Source: Nitrospirillum iridis (GTDB lineage: Bacteria > Pseudomonadota > Alphaproteobacteria > Azospirillales > Azospirillaceae). From it: a stretch of DNA of 64,000 bases. This document shows positions 59,793 through 64,000 of the stretch, in pieces; the stretch's first letter is position 1, and each line of letters opens with the position of its first letter. The position numbers and the translations under genes were made by a program. The stretch covers positions 177,718-241,717 of the forward strand of contig NZ_JACIIZ010000001.1 in the NCBI RefSeq assembly GCF_014205765.1, given 5' to 3'. Below the pieces are notes generated by a model. That model was not told the DNA's origin. It worked only from the letters and a program-made list of their open reading frames with translations, and made no database searches.

Positions 59793-59982
59793 GCTGCGGC
59801 TAGGGTCACCTGGCCAGTGCATGCGGGCTGCCCCGCCTGACGCACGGGGCCGGTCCGGACGGGCCACTACGGGGATCTGCCGCCCCGGTTCGTTCGGTCA
59901 CCTTTCGGGTTTCTTGTTCCCGGAAGTATGTCCATCTACCTTCCAGGGCCGCGGGCGCCAACCTCGCGGCCCTTTTTCTTTT
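59776..59982 (+). ncRNA. Candidate structured small RNA or leader RNA
   Basis: A predicted transcript of about 205 nt runs from the promoter at 59741-59769 to the intrinsic terminator at 59945-59982. Within it CCGG-CT-GCGGC pairs with GCCGC-CC-CCGG to give a rod-like closing helix. An inner AGTG/CACT pair and a hairpin GCGGG-CTGC-CCCGC follow. No credible reading frame is present. It could be a free small RNA, perhaps of the long-helix type, or an attenuated leader of the amino acid ABC operon at 60100. I could not match it to a named RNA family. Confidence 0.4.
59945..59982 (+). terminator. Rho-independent terminator upstream of the ABC operon
   Basis: AGGGCCGCG (59945-59953) and CGCGGCCCT (59965-59973) pair perfectly, followed by TTTTCTTTTT. 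It is orphaned: no plus-strand protein gene precedes it, so it should end a non-coding transcript or act as an attenuator for the permease operon 118 nt downstream. Confidence 0.85.
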
Positions 59983-60099
59983 TCCGGCATCGACGCGGCG
60001 CCCTTTCCTATCGGTTATGAAAGGAACAGGCGCCGGAAGGCATTGACATTCATGGCCTGTGCGGCAAACTGAAACCGATTTCACTTACAGGGACGCCCC

Positions 60100-60771
60100 T
60101 TGCGCTTCGATCTCACGGTGCTGCTGCCCCATCTGGATGCGCTGCTGGCGGGCGTCTTGCTGACGGCCGAGGTTTGTGCGCTGGGCATTGTCGGCGCCTT
60201 CGCCCTGGGCACGGGGCTGGGCCTGGCGGCGACAACCCATGGCTGGCCCGGCCGCCTGGCCCGTTTTTATGTCGATGTTTTCCGCAACGTCCCGTTCGTG
60301 GTGCAGGTGTTCTTCCTGTATTACGGCCTGCCGGAGGTGGGGGTGTATATCGACGCCTTCTGGACCGGGGTCATGGCCCTCACCCTGGTGGGCGGCGCCT
60401 ATGCCAGTGACGTGGTGCGCAGCGGCATCCTCGCGATCGAGCCCGGGGTGGTCGAGGCCGCACGGGTCAGCGGCCTCAGCCGCCTGTCCATCTTCCGCCG
60501 CATCGTCCTGCCCATCGCCCTGCGCACCGCGCTGCAGCCCCTGGGCTCCGTCTTCGTGAACCTGGTGCTCAGCTCCTCCATCCTCTCCATGATCACGCTG
60601 GATGAGGTGACGGGGGCCGCCCGAGGGGTCGCCGCCGAAACCTACCGCCCGTTCGAGGTCTACGCCTTCCTGCTCGTGGCCTATGCCGGCCTGACCTACG
60701 CCGTGTCCCTGGGCGTCGGGGCCTTGCACCGGCGGCTGAACCGGCACCTGGTGGCGGGGGGGCGGGCCTGA
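60100..60771 (+). CDS. Polar amino acid ABC transporter permease 1
   Basis: The 223-residue inner-membrane permease is of the HisM/GlnP type. The N-terminal signature LLAGVLLTAEVCALGIVGAF and the family segment FYVDVFRNVPFVVQVFFLYY are present. The EAA loop is VEAARVSGLSRLSIFRRIVL with PIALRTALQPL, over about five helices. The start is a TTG at 60100 with AGGGA upstream. Its stop overlaps the ATG of the second permease by one base (TGATG). It forms a heterodimeric channel with that protein. Confidence 0.92.
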   Translation: MRFDLTVLLPHLDALLAGVLLTAEVCALGIVGAFALGTGLGLAATTHGWPGRLARFYVDVFRNVPFVVQVFFLYYGLPEVGVYIDAFWTGVMALTLVGGAYASDVVRSGILAIEPGVVEAARVSGLSRLSIFRRIVLPIALRTALQPLGSVFVNLVLSSSILSMITLDEVTGAARGVAAETYRPFEVYAFLLVAYAGLTYAVSLGVGALHRRLNRHLVAGGRA

Positions 60772-61442
60772 TGCGGCACACGGGTTTCACCGTCCATGAC
60801 GGCCTGCTGCTGGCCCAGGGGCTGGGGGTCAGCCTGGGCCTGTTCGCCGGCACCTTCGCCCTGGGCCTGGTGCTGGGCTCGGCCGCCGCCGTCGTTCGCC
60901 ACTTCCGCGTGCCGGCCCTGGGGGCGGCGCTGCACGCCGGGTTGGAACTGCTGCGCAACTCACCGGTGCTGGTGCAGCTGTTCCTGGTGTTCTTCGGCAT
61001 CCCGGCCTTGATCCACCAGCCGCTGACCCCGGTTGTCGCGGCGGGCGTGACGCTGTCGGCCAACACCGCCGCCTTCGTCTATTTCATCGCCGTGGCCGGC
61101 CTGGACGCCGTGGGGCGGGACCAGGTCGAGGCGGCGCGGGTCTATGGGTTCAGCCGCGCCCAGCTGGTGCGCCACATCCTGGCGCCGCAGGCGGCGGCCT
61201 TCGCCCTGGGTCCGTTGGTGGGTCTGGCGGTCAACCAGCTGCAGGTGACCTCCCTGGTCTCGGTCATCGGCGTGATGGACCTGACCAAGGCGGGTGACAT
61301 CCTGAACCTGCGCACGCTGCGCCCCTTCGCCGTGTGGACCATGGTGGGCGCGCTGTATTTCGCGGCGGCCAAGGGGTTGACGCTGCTGGGCCATCATTGG
61401 GAACGGCGGCTGCGGGCGCATGCCCCGCCGCTCGGATTTTAG
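60771..61442 (+). CDS. Polar amino acid ABC transporter permease 2
   Basis: The 223-residue HisM/GlnP-type permease has LLAQGLGVSLGLFAGTFALG, LELLRNSPVLVQLFLVFFGI and the EAA loop VEAARVYGFSRAQLVRHILA followed by PQAAAFALGPL. It is the partner of the preceding permease, starts inside its stop codon, and is followed 25 nt later by the ATPase gene. The two permeases are clearly related but divergent, as in other heterodimeric polar amino acid importers. Confidence 0.93.
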   Translation: MRHTGFTVHDGLLLAQGLGVSLGLFAGTFALGLVLGSAAAVVRHFRVPALGAALHAGLELLRNSPVLVQLFLVFFGIPALIHQPLTPVVAAGVTLSANTAAFVYFIAVAGLDAVGRDQVEAARVYGFSRAQLVRHILAPQAAAFALGPLVGLAVNQLQVTSLVSVIGVMDLTKAGDILNLRTLRPFAVWTMVGALYFAAAKGLTLLGHHWERRLRAHAPPLGF

Positions 61443-61467
61443 GGCGGGACTTGCGAGGAATGCGCGG

Positions 61468-62214
61468 ATGATAGCGGTGGAGGGCGTGGTCAAACGCTTC
61501 GGGACGCAGACGGTCCTGGACGGCGTCAGCCTGACGGTGGCGCCCGGTGAGGTCGTGACCATCCTGGGGTCCAGCGGGTCGGGCAAAAGCACGCTGATCC
61601 GCTGCATCAACGGGCTGGAACGGCTGGACGGCGGCCGCATCACCGTGGACGGGCTGGACGTGGCCAACCCGCGCCAGCTGGCCCAGGCGCGACGCTTGTC
61701 CGCCACCGTGTTCCAACTGTTCAACCTCTACCCCCACATGACCGTGCTGAGGAACGTCACCCTGGCGCCGGAGGTGGTGCTGAAGCGCCCGGAGCCCGAG
61801 GTGGCGGCGGAGGCGCGCGCCCTGCTGGCCAGCGTGGGCCTGGCGGACAAGGCCGACGCCTACCCGGCCCAGCTGTCGGGCGGCCAGCGCCAGCGGGTGG
61901 GCATTTGCCGGGCGCTGGCCATGAACCCGCGCTATCTGCTGCTGGATGAGGTGACCAGCGCCCTGGATCCGGAGATGACGGCGGAGGTACTGGCCATCCT
62001 CGGCCGGCTGGCGAGCCAGGGCACGACCATGCTGTTCGTCACGCATGAGGTGGAATTCGCCCGCCGCATCTCCACCCGCATCGTTTTCCTGGACCAGGGC
62101 CGGCTGATCGTCGATCTGCCGACGGCGGATTTCTTCGACCCGGCGCGGGGCCTGGCCCATCCGCGTATCAACCAGTTCCTGTCCAAAATGACGCCTGTTG
62201 GGGAGCGCCCGTGA
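61468..62214 (+). CDS. Amino acid ABC transporter ATP-binding protein
   Basis: The 248-residue ATPase is of the GlnQ/HisP group. Walker A is LGSSGSGKSTLIRCINGLE (34-41), the Q-loop region is TVFQLFNLYPHMTVLRNVTL, the signature is QLSGGQRQRVGICRALAM, Walker B is YLLLDEVTSALDPEM and the switch His is in MLFVTHEVEFARR. It drives import through the two permeases. ATG 61468 follows GAGGA at 8 nt. Its stop overlaps the GTG of the hydrolase gene by 4 nt, so uptake and hydrolysis are translationally coupled. Confidence 0.95.
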   Translation: MIAVEGVVKRFGTQTVLDGVSLTVAPGEVVTILGSSGSGKSTLIRCINGLERLDGGRITVDGLDVANPRQLAQARRLSATVFQLFNLYPHMTVLRNVTLAPEVVLKRPEPEVAAEARALLASVGLADKADAYPAQLSGGQRQRVGICRALAMNPRYLLLDEVTSALDPEMTAEVLAILGRLASQGTTMLFVTHEVEFARRISTRIVFLDQGRLIVDLPTADFFDPARGLAHPRINQFLSKMTPVGERP

Positions 62215-63128
62215 TCCTGATCGCCAATTCCGAGGCCTGGCCCGGCTTCCAGACCACCGTCGACCGGTTGAGGGCGGGGGAGCGGGGCCCCGATCCCCTG
62301 GTGGCCGGCATCTCATGCGTGGAGCGGGAGGTGACGGTGCGCAGCGTCGGCTACGGCGGCTGGCCCAACATGCTGGGGGAGATGGAGTTCGACGCCGGCG
62401 TCATGGATGGCACCACCCGGCAGGTGGGGGCCGTGGGCGCCCTGCGCGACGTGGTTCCGGCCAGCGCCGTGGCGCTCCAGGTCATGCGCCGCCTGCCGCA
62501 CGTCCTGCTGACGGGCGACGGCGCCCGGCGCTTCGCCCTGGAATGCGGGTTCGCGGCGGAGCCGACCCTGCTGGAGGACTCCCGCCGCGTATGGTGGGAA
62601 CGGCTGGAGAAGGAACTGCCGCCGGCCGACCTTGCCGCCTTTCCCGACATTCCCCTCGCCCCCCTGAGCCGGGCCATCACCGATCCCGAGCGGGTGCGCG
62701 ACACCACCGTGTTCCTGGGCCAGGATTCGGGTGGCGGCCTGCATGCCGCCACCAGCACGTCCGGCTGGGCGTGGAAGTACCCCGGCCGCCTGGGCGATTC
62801 GCCCATCGCCGGCGCCGGCTTTTACGCCGACAGCCGTTTCGGCGCCGCCGCCTGCACCCATACCGGGGAGATGACGGTGCGCTGCGGCACCGCCCGGTCC
62901 ATCGTGCTGGCCCTGCAGCTGGGCCGGACCCTGCGGGAGGCGGTCGATCTGGCCGTGGCCGATCTGGCCACGCTGGATCTGGGCTTCCTGGCGGGCGTGG
63001 TCATCCACGCCTTGGACGCCCAGGGCAACCATGAGGTCGTCAGCTTCCGTTGCGGCCCCGCCATCCGCTATTGGTATTGGGATCCGTCGCTGACGGCCCC
63101 GGAAGAGCGCGTCGCCCGCACCGTTTGA
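62211..63128 (+). CDS. N-terminal-nucleophile asparaginase (aspartylglucosaminidase/isoaspartyl peptidase family)
   Basis: The 305-residue T2-family hydrolase lacks a signal peptide. Self-cleavage is predicted before Thr165 in ERVRDTTVFLGQDSGGG, which frees the nucleophile Thr. Substrate residues follow in AATSTSGWAWKYPGRLGDSP and GAACTHTGEMTVRCGTARSI, with the typical R-x-G-D-S and T-G-x-G-E-like motifs. Family members cleave GlcNAc-Asn, beta-aspartyl peptides or asparagine. It starts at GTG 62211 with GGGGAG upstream and overlaps the ATPase stop. Position inside a polar amino acid importer operon suggests it processes the imported substrate in the cytoplasm. Confidence 0.88.
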   Translation: MILIANSEAWPGFQTTVDRLRAGERGPDPLVAGISCVEREVTVRSVGYGGWPNMLGEMEFDAGVMDGTTRQVGAVGALRDVVPASAVALQVMRRLPHVLLTGDGARRFALECGFAAEPTLLEDSRRVWWERLEKELPPADLAAFPDIPLAPLSRAITDPERVRDTTVFLGQDSGGGLHAATSTSGWAWKYPGRLGDSPIAGAGFYADSRFGAAACTHTGEMTVRCGTARSIVLALQLGRTLREAVDLAVADLATLDLGFLAGVVIHALDAQGNHEVVSFRCGPAIRYWYWDPSLTAPEERVARTV

Positions 63129-63138
63129 GGAGTACCCC

Positions 63139-63945
63139 ATGCGCAAATTGCTGCCGGCGCTCGCCGTTCTTTTCCTGGCCGTCGCCGGTTTGGCCGGGCC
63201 CGCCTGGGCCGGCAAGCTGGAGGACATCCGCCAGCGTGGCGTGCTGCGGGTGGGGGTGTCCCTGGGCGGGGAACCCATCGGCTTCCGCGACGACCGCAAC
63301 GCGCCGGCCGGCTATGATGTCGATGTCGCCAAGCGTCTGGCGGACAAGCTGGGGGTGGGGGTGGAATACACCGACGTCTCCGGCGACGCCCGGGTCAGCA
63401 TGCTGGTGTCGGGACAGATCGACGTGGCGGTGGCCAATCTGACGGCGACGCCGGAACGGGCGCGGACCATCGCCTTCACCATCCCCTACAACCGGGTGGG
63501 CTTACGCGTCATCGTGCAGAAGAGCGCCGGGGTCAACCAGCTGTCGGACCTGGCGGGCAAGAAGGTCGTGGTCGGCCGGGGCACGACCGGTGAGGCCTTC
63601 CTGCGCCAGGCGGTGCCGGGCGCCAAGCTGGTCTATACCGACACCTTCGCGCCTGATGGCGTGCTGCTGCTGGTGCAGCGGCGGGTGGATGCCGGTATCG
63701 AGGATTCGTCCATGATGGACTACCTGGCCAACACCAACCCGGCGCTGAAGACCCTGCCGGACCTGTATTCCAACGCCCCCATCGCCATCGGCCTGGCCCA
63801 GGGGGACGGCGACTTCCTGCGCTGGCTGAACGGCTTTGTCGCGGACTACATAAGCTCCGGCGCCTATGAGGCCAATTACCGCAAATGGTGGGGCAAGGAC
63901 GCGGCGGTGCCGGTCCTGACCGCCGGGACCAACCCCGCAGGCTGA
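63139..63945 (+). CDS. Periplasmic amino acid-binding protein of ABC transporter
   Basis: The 268-residue solute-binding protein (SBP_bac_3 type) has a signal peptide (LLPALAVLFLAVAGLAGPAW). The fold includes LEDIRQRGVLRVGVSLGGEP, GYDVDVAKRLADKLGVGVEY, VAVANLTATPERARTIAFTI and VVVGRGTTGEAFLRQAVPGA. It delivers a polar amino acid or small amide to the permeases encoded upstream. The gene begins 10 nt after the hydrolase stop and closes the five-gene operon. Confidence 0.94.
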   Translation: MRKLLPALAVLFLAVAGLAGPAWAGKLEDIRQRGVLRVGVSLGGEPIGFRDDRNAPAGYDVDVAKRLADKLGVGVEYTDVSGDARVSMLVSGQIDVAVANLTATPERARTIAFTIPYNRVGLRVIVQKSAGVNQLSDLAGKKVVVGRGTTGEAFLRQAVPGAKLVYTDTFAPDGVLLLVQRRVDAGIEDSSMMDYLANTNPALKTLPDLYSNAPIAIGLAQGDGDFLRWLNGFVADYISSGAYEANYRKWWGKDAAVPVLTAGTNPAG

Positions 63946-63953
63946 TCGAACCG

Positions 63954-64000
63954 TCAGCCGGTCAGTCGGGCATGGAAACGGGTGGGCAGGGTCAGGGGCC
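63954..64000 (-). CDS. Possible C-terminal end of a minus-strand gene (partial)
   Basis: A minus-strand frame enters from the right edge and ends at a TGA (63954-63956), giving a tail LTLPTRFHARLTG. It would be convergent with the ABC operon with 8 nt between stops. The fragment is far too short to identify, and the frame could be open by chance. Confidence 0.3.
   Translation of the reverse strand, partial: PLTLPTRFHARLTG

Larger units (their letters stand above)
59562..60099. other. Long divergent spacer between pmbA and the ABC operon
   Basis: The 538-nt region contains a complete promoter-to-terminator interval (59741-59982) with stem-rich sequence and no good open frame. After it come a further TTGACA box (60043-60048) without a convincing -10 and an AGGGA Shine-Dalgarno sequence before the first permease. 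The roughly 170 nt next to pmbA hold nothing I recognise. Confidence 0.6.

Overview
The window is GC-rich DNA (roughly two thirds G+C) from an alphaproteobacterium, most likely a member of the Rhodospirillales close to Azospirillum, Nitrospirillum or Niveispirillum. That placement is an inference. It rests on the run zapE, DUF2336, mdh, sucC, sucD, sucA, odhB, lpdA, on sdhCDAB, on a RegB/RegA-type redox pair, on XerC, DUF484 and PriA lying close together, and on many GTG and TTG starts. No rRNA, tRNA, insertion sequence, prophage or CRISPR array was recognised. The stretch reads as chromosomal backbone with a few accessory operons.

Layout. 1-9.4 kb: the end of an unknown gene, a TPR/O-GlcNAc-transferase-like protein, amn (AMP nucleosidase), the septation protein yciB, two lipoproteins and a large YfhO-like membrane protein. 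9.5-13.1 kb: the sdhCDAB operon on the minus strand. 13.3-22.5 kb: an acetyltransferase, two tandem paralogous exported proteins that each carry an internal duplication, a CoA-ester lyase, an exported cysteine-containing protein paired with a thioredoxin, asd, a DUF962 protein, a small conserved protein, a pentapeptide-repeat protein and a SYLF-domain protein. 22.7-25.3 kb: late cobalamin assembly genes, with cobC and cobS divergent from cobT. 26.2-28.5 kb: a redox histidine kinase and its Fis-type response regulator. 28.8-30.7 kb: leuB and leuD, without leuC.

31-43.5 kb is the metabolic core: zapE and a DUF2336 protein, then malate dehydrogenase, succinyl-CoA synthetase, the 2-oxoglutarate dehydrogenase E1 and E2 subunits and dihydrolipoamide dehydrogenase, all on the plus strand. 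Together with sdhCDAB this covers most of the oxidative TCA cycle from 2-oxoglutarate to oxaloacetate. 43.6-46 kb, minus strand: a 56-residue peptide gene, an HPr-kinase-like P-loop protein and a nucleotidyltransferase. This looks like a minimal peptide-tailoring cassette and is the most interesting accessory locus. 46-50.5 kb: a DUF2167 protein, xerC, an exported protein, a DUF484 protein and a fructose-6-phosphate-aldolase/transaldolase. 50.7-59.6 kb: priA, an S41 peptidase with a membrane-bound AraC regulator, an RT0821-type surface antigen, an esterase and pmbA. 59.7-60.0 kb: a promoter-to-terminator interval that may encode a small RNA. 60.1-63.9 kb: a polar amino acid ABC transporter operon that includes an N-terminal-nucleophile asparaginase.

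Themes. Several gene pairs or operons are coupled by 1-4 nt overlaps (amn-yciB, cobS-cobC, the ABC operon). Convergent pairs are often separated by perfect hairpins. A GTTACCG/CGGTAAC half-site recurs as inverted or helically phased copies in three intergenic regions.
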